Source: Priapulus caudatus
Taxonomy: Eukaryota > Priapulida > Priapulimorpha > Priapulimorphida > Priapulidae
Direction of reading: 5' to 3'
Assembly: GCF_000485595.1 (NCBI RefSeq)
Contig: NW_014578223.1
Span: forward strand, 15,742-48,002
DNA: 32,261 nt
The translations under genes were made by a program, and so were the position numbers. The notes under the pieces are model-generated. The model was not told where the DNA came from. It searched no databases and saw only the letters and a program-made list of their open reading frames with translations. Positions 1 to 23,132 of this stretch are shown here, one piece after another (the first letter of the stretch is position 1; each line of letters opens with the position of its first letter).

Positions 1-97
1 CATTCACCTTGCAGAAATTATCGTAGGTGTGCGCCGCACACCTACATCGCTTCATCGCTTCATCGTTTGTAAAAATCGGCTGGTGTGCGGCGGCCTT
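1..97. repeat. Right arm of a MITE with long inverted repeats (cut by window edge)
   Basis: Bases 1-49 are identical to 15632-15680, the right part of a second copy of the same element. Bases 50-97 are the reverse complement of the left arm of that copy at 15391. The outer end reads GGCC followed by TTA, which fits a 3-bp TTA-type target duplication (PIF/Harbinger-like), but the left end is outside the window. An inner palindrome (GTAGGTGTGCG / CGCACACCTAC) lies at about 25-48. Confidence 0.75.
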
Positions 98-102
98 AAA
101 CA

Positions 103-198
103 ATGGCGTCTAGTTACGAAGGAAAAACCGTAAATGAATTGAAATCAGAGTTGCAAAGTAGAGGTGCAAAGACATCTGGGAGGAAAGCTGATCTGCAC
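103..198 (+). pseudogene. SAP-domain N-terminus, truncated by a minisatellite
   Basis: An ATG at 103 opens a 32-residue stretch resembling a SAP motif (DNA-binding helix-extended loop-helix), with the pattern KTVNELKSEL..RGAKTSGRKADL. The expected second helix (typically LxxRL) is replaced by the alternating GT/CA minisatellite that starts at about 184, and no convincing splice donor is seen. SAP starts of the form M..SYEGKTV are common in uncharacterised, often transposon-associated proteins of marine invertebrates. That link is from family knowledge, not shown here. The ATG lies only six bases beyond the MITE end. It may be a broken gene or the first exon of a gene whose remainder is not recognisable. 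Confidence 0.5.
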
Positions 199-735
199 GT
201 ACACGTATGCTTGCGTGCGTGTGTACGTGTACACGTATGCTTGCGTGCGTGTGCACGTACACGTGGGTGCGTGCGTGCGTGTGCACGTACACGTGCGTGC
301 GTGTGCACGTACACGTGCGTGCGTGTGCACGTACACGTGGGTGCGTGCGTGTGCACGTACACGTGCGTGTGCACGTACACGTGCGTCCGTGCATAGGCAC
401 GTACACGTGTGTGTGTGTGCGTGCGTGTGCACGTACACGTGCGGGCGAGCGTGTGCACGTACACGTGCGTACGTGTGCACGTACACGTGCGTGCGTATGC
501 ACGTACATGTGCGTGCGTGCGTGCGTGTGCACGTACACGTGCCTGCATGTGCATGTACACGTACGTGGGCACGTACACGTGTGTGCGTGCATGAGTGTGC
601 ACGTACACGTGCGCGTGTGCGTGGGTGCGTGTGCACGTACACGTGCGTGGGTGCGTGTGCACGTCCGTGCGTGTGCGCGCGTGTGCACGTACACGTGTGT
701 GCGTGCGTGTGCACGTACACGTGCGTGTGCACTTT
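184..735. repeat. Alternating purine-pyrimidine minisatellite, Z-DNA prone
   Basis: About 550 bp is built from variants of GTGCACGTACACGTGCGTGC with almost perfect purine/pyrimidine alternation. Each unit holds the palindromes GTGCAC and CACGTG. Long open frames on both strands (Cys/Thr/Tyr/Val-rich or His/Thr/Arg-rich) are products of the repeat and not genes. Confidence 0.9.
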
Positions 736-744
736 CATCACCTC

Positions 745-870
745 TTTTGATCGCCACACACCATTTCAATCTCAGTTCTGGGTCACTTGGGCCCCCACTG
801 TTTCGCGAACAGGCATGGTCCTTGCATTTCTTTTTGCTAGGATTCTTTCTGTGCCCCTCGGAAGCATCAT
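745..870 (-). pseudogene. Possible THAP zinc-finger remnant
   Basis: On the minus strand, between the minisatellite and the CT tract, a frame reads SDPELRLKWCVAIKRGDE, preceded by a Cys-containing stretch KKCKDHACSRNS. The DPELRxKW..AIxR pattern resembles the core of THAP-type DNA-binding domains. Neither the complete C2CH spacing nor a downstream domain is present, so this is at best a decayed fragment. Chance similarity is possible. Confidence 0.25.
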
Positions 871-952
871 GCGCTTTAACAGTTTCCAAACGATAGTTTG
901 TAGTGCCGGTGAAAAAACTACCAGACATACAGCCTGCACCACAGGACGACAC

Positions 953-1115
953 ACTCTCTCCCTGTCTTTCTTTCTCTCTCTTTCCCTCTCTCGCTCTCTC
1001 TTTCTCTCTCTCTCTCTTTCTCTCTCGTTCTCTCTCTTTCTCTCTGTCTCTCTCCCCTCTCTCTCTCTCTATCTCCCTCTGTCTCTCTCCCTCTCTCTCT
1101 CGCTCTCTTCCTATA

Positions 1116-1205
<90 letters not shown>
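953..1205. repeat. CT/TCTC microsatellite
   Basis: An interrupted pyrimidine tract ends in a pure (CT)n run from about 1130 to 1203. It lies upstream of a splice acceptor and may lengthen the polypyrimidine tract of the intron. Confidence 0.95.
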
Positions 1206-1207
<2 letters not shown>

Positions 1208-1266
1208 CCAAAACAGTCCATCCCTCCCCGAATGCGTAATAACACAAACGTCCGATTCTGTTTCAG

Positions 1267-1502
1267 ACGCGGACAAAGTCTTCGCGAAGGATCGAGCGAC
1301 GGGGACAGCCGAGGATGAGGATGAGGAGGAGGAGGAGGAAGAAGCTGAGAGAGAGATCTGGAGAAGCCAATTCGTCCCCGTCGCCTCGCACCTCCTCGAC
1401 CGCGTCGAATCCAACATGGCGAACAAACCGAAATACGCTCACTTCGAAATTGCGTGCTACTCTGACGATGACGTCGAAGATGACGATGATGAGGTTATAT
1501 AA
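1267..1502 (+). CDS. Terminal exon of an unrecognised acidic protein
   Basis: A consensus acceptor (TTCTGTTTCAG, ending at 1266) is followed by an open frame to a TAA at 1500-1502. The frame enters at the second base of a codon. It encodes about 78 residues: a Glu/Asp run (EDEDEEEEEEEAERE), a mixed segment with WRSQFVPVASHLLDRVESN, a NKPKYAHFEIACYSDDD segment and a closing DDDDEVI tail. Composition and the clean acceptor suggest a genuine last exon, but I do not recognise the family. The upstream exons are not identifiable here. The SAP-type start at 103 is the only candidate and the link is unproven. No poly(A) signal is obvious in the AT-rich repeat that follows. Confidence 0.5.
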
Positions 1503-1765
1503 TTGTAATTGATTAATCTAATTATAATTGATTAATCTAATTGTAATTGATTAATCTAATTGATTATTGTAATTGATTATAGTAATATGTTATTGTAGTT
1601 GATTATTGTAATCGATTATAGTAATAGGCCTATATTATTGTAATCGATTATAGTAATATATTATTGTAATCGATAATAGTAATATATTATTGTAATCGAT
1701 TATTATAGTAATATATTATTGTAACTGATTATTGTAATAATCGATTACTGTGATTGATACTTTTC
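1500..1765. repeat. AT-rich tandem repeat (TGTAATCGATTATAGTAATAT type)
   Basis: Degenerate units TAATTGATTAATC and TTGTAATCGATTATAGTAATA are repeated head to tail. No gene is seen from 1503 to 6090. Confidence 0.85.
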
Positions 1766-1959
1766 AGTAGCGATGTATTTTTGGGGGTGCTAAGCGTAAT
1801 TTATTTTAGAAATGAATATTAGAATAGAATAGTCTAAACGAAATGTAGAGAGGTCTCCCTCGAACAGCCTCGGAGAGGCGATTACGTCCAAACATTCGTT
1901 CGATTGAGCAAACCGTCATCTCAACGTTTCTGTGGTGAGCGTAGTTAATTTGATAGAAA

Positions 1960-2435
1960 TGAAGTGTGTGTGTGCGTGTGTGTGTGTGTGTGCGTGCAGT
2001 GTGAGTTTGGGTGTGTTTATGTGTGTGTGCGTGCGGTGTGCGTTTGTGTGTGTGTGTGTGTGCGGTGTGAGTTTGGGTGTGTTTATGTGTGTTTATGTGC
2101 GTGTGTGTGTGTTTGCGTGTGTGTGTGCGGTGTGAGTTTGGGTGTGTTTATGTGTGTTTATGTGCGTGTGTGTGTGCGTGCGTGCGTGCAGTGTGAGTTT
2201 GGGTGAGTTTATGTGTGTTTTTGTGTGTTTATGTGCGTTTATGTACGTGCGTGCGTGCAGTGTGAGTTTGGGTGTGTTTATGTGTGTTTATGTGCGTGTG
2301 TGTGTGCGTGCGTGCGTGCGTGCGGTGTGAGTTTGGGTGTGTTTATGTGTTTATGTGCGTGTGCGTGTGTTTGCGTGCGGTGTGAGTTTGGGTGTGTTTA
2401 TGTGTGCGTGCGCGCATACGTGCGTGCGTGTGTAT
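1960..2435. repeat. TG-rich minisatellite, about 65-bp unit
   Basis: GTGAGTTTGGG recurs at 2001, 2067, 2132, 2193, 2262, 2327 and 2382, a spacing of 55-69 bp. Each is followed by GTGTTTATGTG and a run of TG/CG dinucleotides. Cys/Val-rich frames here are repeat artefacts. Confidence 0.9.
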
Positions 2436-2629
2436 GACGCAAAAGATCTCTCTATGTAGTTTTCGAAAGGTGCGGACGAATGTATTTTAAAATTTAGATT
2501 TTTGAAAAGTGACTTAATTGCCTTCACTCGATGTCTGTATATAGTGGAGTGAATATGACACGGGATGCAGGTTGTATACCATAGAATGCAAGGTTATAAC
2601 ATTGTTAACACATACATCGCCCCATTGTA

Positions 2630-3005
2630 CGGTGGGTGGTACATTGTTACGAAATGTACAGTACATTGCTATGCAATGTACAGTACATTGCTACGTAATG
2701 TGCAGTACATTGTTATGCAATGTACTGTACATTGTTACGCAATGTGCGGTACATTGTCAAGTAATGTACTGGACATTGTTACGAAATGTACTGGGCATTG
2801 TTACGCAATGTACGATACATTGTTATGGAATGTGCAGTACATTGTTATGGAATGTACGGTACATTGTTACGCAATGTACAGTACATTGTCAAGTAATGTA
2901 CTGGACATTGTTACGAAATGTACTGGGCATTGTTACGCAATGTACGATACATTGTTACGTAATGTGCAGTACATTGTTATGGAATGTATCGTATATTGTT
3001 ATGTG
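2630..3005. repeat. 22-bp palindromic minisatellite
   Basis: About 17 head-to-tail units of the form TACATTGTTACGCAATGTAC are present, each a near-perfect inverted repeat (ACATTG / CAATGT). A higher-order block of about 130 bp is repeated (2759-2822 and 2889-2952 are nearly identical). Long frames on the + strand (for example 2565-3143) come from the repeat. Confidence 0.9.
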
Positions 3006-3620
3006 CGTAAGTGTGGAACGTATAAGGTACGGATAAATTTGATTTGCTACGTGTGGGATGATAGATCAAAAATATTCTACATAAATGGATATGGTACGTT
3101 AACAAATGAATTTATAGTAAGTACATCGCCGAGTAATCTATGATACGTTAACAGATGAAATATAATACATTAGTGGAAAATTTATGATACAGTATTAGGT
3201 AAAGCGGTGCATTCGTAGATATATAGAGTACGGTGCATTCATAGATGTGGTCGACTGATTATCAAATGTGTATTCCATCACTCTATCCATCCCGCGCTCC
3301 GTCGCTCTCTCCGTCCCGCGATTCGTCGCTCTCTCCGTCCCACAATCCCTCGATCCGTGTGCGCAGTGATATCTTTCATATCGATATGTATATGCTGTTA
3401 AAATTATTATATTACCAAGATTATATGCTTAGAGCGTTTGTGGGATTTTATGCTTGGAGCATGTGCGTGCGTGCATGGGTATTGTGTATCGCCTTTTCCT
3501 CTCTTCGTTTTCCACCATTGTGAAGGTTTTTCCCCCCAGCTGTTTGTGATATGCATGTGTGTAGTATGTATGGTGCGGCCGTGCGATGACAGAGATAGAT
3601 AGACACATCACATCACACAG

Positions 3621-4156
3621 TTCAAGACAGATGTGATAACACGCCTTTACCTCGTCTAGTGCAATAATAGATAGAGCTGTAGCAATAGATATGTGTGTAT
3701 ACCAAGAGCAGGGTGCGAAATTAACGGGAGTCCGGAGTCAAATACTCCCTGATTTACTGTTGGACTCCCTGATTTGACATATGCAGGAGTCCGTGCGACT
3801 CCCTGGAAATTCTGCTATACTAACTAGTTCGTTCCGGAGCACGGCCTCGCGGTATTAGTGTATTTTTTTAGCTAATGTCCAAAGAAAATTTGGCAGACGT
3901 GCAACCGCATGAATCTTACAAATAAGCACATGCGTTATTGTTAATATCTTTAATTTTGAACCTCAGACTGCGGACTCCCTCATTTTGCTGCGGACTCCCT
4001 CTTTTTGAGGGTAGGGACCCTTGACTTCTTTTTTTAGGGACATTTGAGTTGGACTCCCTTGTTCAAAAGTTAATTTCTACCCCTGCACAGTGCATAACAG
4101 GTGTGATAACACGCCCTTACCTCGTCTAGTGCAATAATAGAGCTGTAGCAATAGGC
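3621..4156. repeat. Direct repeats flanking a dispersed element
   Basis: A segment of about 65 bp at 3621-3690 (GTGATAACACGCC, CTCGTCTAGTGCAATAATAG, AGAGCTGTAGCAATAG) recurs at 4091-4156 with small changes. The two copies bracket the dispersed element at 3709-4086. This is far longer than a normal target-site duplication and looks like a local duplication around the insertion. Confidence 0.8.
3709..4086. mobile_element. Non-autonomous dispersed element with short inverted termini, copy 1
   Basis: The element starts GCAGGGTGCGAAATTAAC and ends GTTAATTTCTACCCCTGC, an imperfect terminal inverted repeat. Internally it has several copies of GGACTCCCT and AGTCCGGAGTCAAA. A second copy lies at 18688-18982 inside RPS4 intron 5. 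There is no coding capacity. Confidence 0.75.
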
Positions 4157-4189
4157 ATGCTGTGATATAGTGGGTATGCTATTACATAG

Positions 4190-4375
4190 TGCTGTCTAGG
4201 AGTGGCCATGCTATGATATAATCATAATGCCGTAACTGTAGGCATGGCATGATATACCGCTATAGCAGTAGGCATGGCATGATATACCGCTGTAGCAGTA
4301 GACATGGCATGATATACTGCTGTCTAGGAGTGGCCATGCTATGATAATGCTGTAGCAGTAGGCATGGCATGACTG
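4190..4375. repeat. About 30-bp tandem repeat
   Basis: GGCATGGCATGATATACCGC and GTAGCAGTA motifs are repeated about five times with variants (GGCCATGCTATGATA). No gene is seen around it. Confidence 0.75.
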
Positions 4376-5070
4376 TATGAATCTCTAATTACATTGTGAT
4401 ATCATTGCAATATTAATGTTGTATTACATTGTGATATCATTAAGTGATACCCTTGGCTGGGTCATACTCTAGCCACGGGTATGACGATTTCCACGCTGGC
4501 TGGAACGCACGCATCCTTTTCGTCTTATCATAGACACGCTGGCCATCTAATTTCTCCTCCTGCGATTTACGTTTGGGAGTTGGAGGGGAGCGCCGTCCAA
4601 ATACTTTCACATAACAACCTTGATGTTAGTAAATTATACTATTGGATAAGGATGTACCTACTATTAGCTTCACTACTATTGGTATCGACTGCTTCAAGTA
4701 ACACACGCATGCGATGTGGTTGCGATGTGAATACCTCCTTATGAGAGCCTATAACTGATTAGTTGTGTCATTCCTACAATCAGACCGTTTGTTCTATGTC
4801 AACAGCTACAGTAACTGTCAAGCGATCAATCGGTAGACTGGGTGGTTTCGAGACCCCATTGTTTAACAATGTTTGCACTGCCGTAGGGTCTAGCATGTTT
4901 GGAGCGTGCAGAGCGTGCTAGCGTCTACTCTACTTGGACTAGCGCGTCTAACAGGGAAAACTTGTTAATTTGGACGAGTTATATATAGCTCTTTGGATCT
5001 TGGATGAGAGACGCTGCCGCCGGTAAAATCGATGGGAAATTGGGACGGTGAGGCACGGGGAAAATATAAC

Positions 5071-5163
5071 TAGTCCCGCCGGACTAACTGCTATGGGAAT
5101 CTACTAGTCCTTCTGATTTTTTACTAGTCTCGGACTAACGGATTAGCGTTAGTGTCGAACCCT
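5071..5163 (+). repeat. Dispersed repeat (ACTAGTCC / GGACTA family), copy 1
   Basis: The segment runs from TAGTCCCGCCGGACTAAC to GTGTCGAACCCTG. Its reverse complement is recognisable at 14524-14635, which starts AGGGTTAGACACTAACC and continues with matching ACTAGTCCTTC motifs. It is a non-coding interspersed repeat of unknown class. Confidence 0.65.
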
Positions 5164-5298
5164 GTATGCAGTAAACATCTATCTATCGTTTGTGTAATGC
5201 GTAGTACTACTACTAGTAAACAATGCATGGCAGACTGGTAATACTATAACGCAGTGGCTGGAGGTACAGCAGCCGTCGTTCGTTGAAGCCCCTTTTTG

Positions 5299-5339
5299 GC
5301 ATTAGGGTTAGGGTTAGGGTTAGGGTTAGGGTTAGGGTT
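5299..5339 (+). repeat. Interstitial telomere-like (TTAGGG)n
   Basis: About six to seven perfect TTAGGG units on the + strand. TTAGGG is the telomere repeat of most non-arthropod, non-nematode animals. Confidence 0.9.
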
Positions 5340-5521
5340 CTAGCTCATCTAAACTCTCAAATCGTGAATTTATTTCCCAAGGCGTTATTTCGAAATCTGG
5401 CGCCCCCCGCCGCCATCTTTGTCTCGTTAAGTATGAAAGCGAATGGACTGCCGTACCTCCAGCCTCGAGACATTAAGATACGGCTGCCGTACCCATAGCC
5501 AAAGCATATTATTATGGAAGC

Positions 5522-5927
5522 ACTGAAACGACATCCGAGTTTCTGAGTTTCCGAATTTCGGAGTTTCTGAGTTTCATCTGTGCGTGCCTTTTCATATATT
5601 TTATTGTATCCATATTTTATATGTGTTCTATTATTAATATTAGTGTTCTATTGTCTCTGCTTCAGGCGCTTCAGCCCTGAAACGACATACGACTTTTTGA
5701 GTTTCCGAGTTTCTGAGTTTCCGAGTTTCTTTTCCAAGTTTCTGAGTTTCATCTGCGCATGCCCTTTCATATATTTTATTGTATACATATTTTATATATG
5801 TTCTATTATTACTGTTCTATTGTCTCTGCTTCAAGTGTTTGTGTACGTGCAAAAGAAACTTAGCAACTCGGAAACTGAGAAACTCGGAAACTCGGAAACT
5901 CAAAAAGTCGGATGTCGTTTCAGGGTT
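5522..5927. mobile_element. MITE with GAGTTTC-rich inverted repeats plus a tandem half copy
   Basis: The full element is about 5675-5927. It begins CCCTGAAACGACATACGAC then GAGTTTCCGAGTTTCTGAG, and it ends with the inverse (GGAAACTCAAAAAGTCGGAT, GTCGTTTCAGGG). The preceding 5522-5674 is a direct copy of its left half, including the shared core TTTCATATATTTTATTGTAT. No protein is encoded. Confidence 0.8.
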
Positions 5928-6101
5928 TCCATATATTATAAAACGTATTGACTATTGAGTATTGTTATTGTTGTCGTGAATGAACTACTCAACTAAGTAG
6001 GGGCCTACCGCGAACGCGAAATTTTTCGAGTGTGTTAATATTATTCAATTATACGGGGACGTGAAAGTGGTTTCGTGGTCTCCCGTTAGATGAAATCTTA
6101 C

Positions 6102-6421
6102 CCCTGGTCATCGTTATCGACTCCGTCATTGGTCAGGTCGTCCGTACTGCCCGTGTTTTCTCCGTTCGGATCCAAATCCGCATCGCGAAATGCGCTGAAT
6201 GCGGATTTCTCCGAATCTAATCCTTTCGTAGAAATTCCGACTTCTCGGTCGGATTCGATGAAGACGGGAATTCGATCGTACACGTGCTCGCTGAAACCTT
6301 CGTCACCGAGCTCTTCTGCGTCGTCCGGGAAGTGATGGAAATACATGGGTTCCGTTTTGACGCTGGTTTCGCCAGAATTCTCAGCGTAACCTTGGTAAGA
6401 ATCGCTCACTTCTCCCTCCAT
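6102..6421 (-). CDS. MTF1: MTF-1 N-terminal exon
   Basis: The minus-strand ATG at 6421 is the first in its frame, with an in-frame TAG about 70 bases upstream. It opens 106 codons plus two bases, ending at a GTAAGA donor (6097-6101). The protein starts MEGEVSDSYQGYAEN and is acidic. It includes HVYDRIPVFIESD, which matches the VYDRTTVLIEQD segment near the MTF-1 N-terminus, and a VKTEP motif that fits a SUMOylation consensus. The exon ends DNDDQ plus GG. Joined in phase to the acceptor at 13265 this reads Q-G-Y-I-H-H, matching vertebrate MTF-1 (QGYVQH). MTF-1 is a nuclear zinc sensor that activates metallothionein genes through metal response elements. The partner exons should lie at lower coordinates but are found instead at 9.8-16.6 kb. 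Confidence 0.85.
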
Positions 6422-6722
6422 GTTCTCTGTTTCCAACTTTCTCGTCTGAGAACTTATAGACGGGTACCATATATGCTAGACCTGTGTCGATTGCCTTGGT
6501 TTAGGCGACCGTGTGCCAGTCTAATCCTCTTTTCTCTCCGATCTGCCCGGTACTGTTATTATTTACTTTATATAGTAAATTATGTCTAAAATACGTGTTC
6601 TTTCATAATAAAATTATTTCTAAATATTTTTCAAAAAAGAAATAATAAAATATTAAATTTTGTAGTTATTATCCTAACCGCGCGGACCAATCATGTGGAG
6701 TCTAGTCGCCACGTGCGGTGTA
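6422..6722. promoter_or_regulatory. Putative bidirectional promoter between MTF1 and RPS4
   Basis: Only 301 bp separate the MTF1 start codon (minus) from the RPS4 TOP start (plus). On the RPS4 side are GGACCAATC (CCAAT box, 6687-6691) and CACGTG (6710-6715), 8-36 bp before the TOP pyrimidine tract. The middle is AT-rich (6550-6670). No TATA box is evident at the usual spacing, as is typical of ribosomal protein genes. Confidence 0.55.
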
Positions 6723-6750
6723 CTTTCCTTTTACCCTCAACACAGCCAAA

Positions 6751-6753
<3 letters not shown>
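6723..6753 (+). promoter_or_regulatory. RPS4: RPS4 5' TOP leader and exon 1 (ATG only)
   Basis: C at 6723 followed by TTTCCTTTT is a terminal oligopyrimidine (TOP) start, the element that places ribosomal protein mRNAs under mTOR/LARP1 translational control. The leader is about 28 nt, followed by AAAATG. The GTAGGT donor comes directly after the ATG, so exon 1 contributes only the initiator codon, as in vertebrate RPS4X. Confidence 0.75.
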
Positions 6754-20940
<14,187 letters not shown>

Positions 20941-21004
20941 TGAATGCGTTGCGCAGCCACGATTTACTGTACAGAGAGAGAGAGAGAGGGACGGACGCCG
21001 AGTA

Positions 21005-21010
21005 AATAAA
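21005..21010 (+). terminator. RPS4: RPS4 poly(A) signal
   Basis: AATAAA lies 65 bases after the stop codon, giving a short 3' UTR as usual for ribosomal protein genes. A (TTG)n-rich stretch follows at 21035-21075. From 21080 to 21930 no gene is seen. Segments at about 21175-21260 and 21530-21600 have diverged relatives at about 28320-28390 and 27490-27570. Confidence 0.7.
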
Positions 21011-21929
21011 TAGTATTGGCCAAGCGAAGAGATGACTGTTAGTGTTGTTGTTATTGTTGTTGTTGTTGGTGGTGGTGTCGTAAAATAATCGTCACTAGAA
21101 TATTCTACTCGGCTTCGGCTGGTCTTTCAATTAATTAACGAAATTCATGAGATGGATTTGCTTTAGCAAGCCGGGTCCCCACAGTCCTTAATTTTTACTT
21201 TTGTCATATTGAAAGTCCTTGAAAATATGGCCAAGACTTTGAAAAAATAATTCACACTTGTTGGATCCATGTACTGAGAACATATCAGTAATGATGTATC
21301 GTGTAGAATCGACCATCACGAAAAACTAATAAAATACCAATACATAATACCTTTTCATTCAATATCTGGTATTCTATCTATGTATATCGGATATGTCTAT
21401 TTATTTATATGCTGCTCTATTATCCTATCAGGTTTTATTCTTTCGGGAATAAGTGATCCCCCTCTCCCAAATGTTGTAATCGTCTACCATTACGACAGCG
21501 CGGCGAATTTTATTCAGGCAAATGGCTGGTTTTCAGCCTCAACTTTTTCACACACCCCCCAGAGCACAAGATACGGCTATAATACGCGTTTTTACAGTCA
21601 CACAAACACACTAATACATGTGAACATATAGGACATATAGCGCCCGAGAAAGAGAGAAAAATTGATATATCCATCTGGTTTACGCCTATTCCATATATCT
21701 GGGTTATTCCTTATATGCTCACTTTATAATTATTTTAAACACTAAATGGCGCTAGGATGTCAAAATTCAACATAGCATTCCCTTATATAAGTCATTGGAT
21801 GGTGGCGCCTCTAACGGATCATTTTATCTCCCCCGAGACTTACTACGTGAGTAGTTTATATTTATGATTATTTTTTTATTTTTCATTAAATCGATATATA
21901 GATAGGGGCAGAGATAGAAAGAGATGGGT

Positions 21930-22330
21930 ACAGAAGGGAGGTGTACATAGAGAAAGTGAGAGGGGTACAGAAAGAGAAAGGGAGAGGAGTACAGAGAGAA
22001 AGGGAGTGGTACAGAGAGAAAGAGAGAGAGAATGGTACAGAGAACGGGGTACACAGAGAGAGGGGGTACAGAGAGAAAGAGAGAGGAGTACAGAGAGAGA
22101 AAGAGAGAGGGGTACAGAGAGAAAGAGAGAGAGGGGTACAGAGAGAAAGAGAGAGAGGGGTACAGAAAGAGAAACAGAGAAGGGTACATAGAAATGGGTA
22201 CACAGAGAGAGGAGTAGAGAGAGAGAGAGGGGGTAGACAGAGAGGGGAGTTAGAGAGAGAGGGGTAGAGAGAAAAGGGTAGAGGGAGAGGGGTAGAGAGA
22301 GGGATAGATAGAGAGGGGTAGAGAGAGAGA
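21930..22330. repeat. GA-rich minisatellite (GGGGTACAGAGAGAAAGAGA units)
   Basis: GGTACAGAGAGAAAGAGAGA units of about 24-28 bp, grading into shorter GGGGTAGAGAGAG units. Arg/Glu- and Ser/Leu-rich frames are artefacts. Confidence 0.9.
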
Positions 22331-22965
22331 GGGTGAGAGTCACGGAGAGGGAGAGGGTGAGAGTCACGGAGAGGGAGAGGGTGAGAGTCACGGAGAGGGA
22401 GAGGGTGAGAGTCACGGAGAGGGAGAGGGAGAGGGTGAGAGTCACGGAGAGGGAGAGGGTGAGAGTCACGGAGAGGGAGAGGGTGAGAGTCACGGAGAGG
22501 GAGAGGGTGAGAGTCACGGAGAGGGAGAAGGTGAGAGTCACGGGAGAGGGAGAGGGTGAGAGTCACGGAGAGGGAGAGGGTGAGAGTCACGGACGAGAGG
22601 GAGAGGGTGAGAGTGCAGGAGAGGGAGAGGGTGAAGAGTCACGGAGAGGAGAGGGTGAGAGTCACGGAGAGGGGGAGGGTGAGAGTCACGGAGAGGGAGA
22701 GGCGTGAGAGTGAGAGTCACGGAGAGGGAGAAGGTGAGAGTCACGGAGAGCGGAGAGGGTGAGCAGTCACGGAGAGGGACGAGGGTGAGAGTCACGGAGA
22801 GGGAGAGGGTGAGAGTCACGGGAGGGAGAGGGTGAGAGTCACGGAGACGGGCAGAGGGATGAGAGTCACGGAGAGGGAGAGGGTGAGAGTCACGGAGAGG
22901 GAGAGGGTGAGAGTCACGGAGAGGGAGAGGGAGAGGTCAGAGATGGAGAGTCACGGAGAGAGAAG
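22331..22965. repeat. 24-bp minisatellite (GTGAGAGTCACGGAGAGGGA units)
   Basis: About 26 units. The first eight or nine are nearly perfect, while those after about 22540 carry many single-base indels. The 24-bp length keeps frame and yields RVTERERV-type artefact frames. Confidence 0.95.
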
Positions 22966-23132
22966 GTGAGCGGGACGGCGACGTGAATTAACTATATTAG
23001 AAGGAATGTGTGCATCCGTGCCTGTGTGTGCCGTTTGTGCCGTACTTGCGTTTGTCTGCGCGTTTGACTGCGCATGCGTGTGCACAACTCCGCATGCATT
23101 CTTCTCCTCCTCCTTTCTCTCCTATTTCCTTC

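Noticed and set aside
110-1426. 438-residue minus-strand open frame rich in RE, Ser and Cys/Thr/His
   Set aside because: It runs through the CACGTG minisatellite, the CT tract and the antisense of the 1267-1502 exon. Composition follows the repeats.
1960-2435. CRISPR-like direct repeat array (also considered at 2630-3005 and 11320-11960)
   Set aside because: Units are contiguous or nearly so, without unique spacers, and the context is eukaryotic. They are minisatellites.
2565-3143. 192-residue + frame with CTVHCYAMYSTL repeats
   Set aside because: The 22-bp unit is not a multiple of three and rotates through all frames, each open because the unit lacks stops. Not a gene.
6434-6436. Extended MTF1 start METEN at 6436
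   Set aside because: The codon there is TTG, not ATG. The first ATG in frame is at 6421, with an in-frame stop further upstream.
21876-22819. Long minus-strand Ser/Leu/Pro-rich frames and + Arg/Glu-rich frames
   Set aside because: Products of GA-rich minisatellites with 24-bp periodicity.
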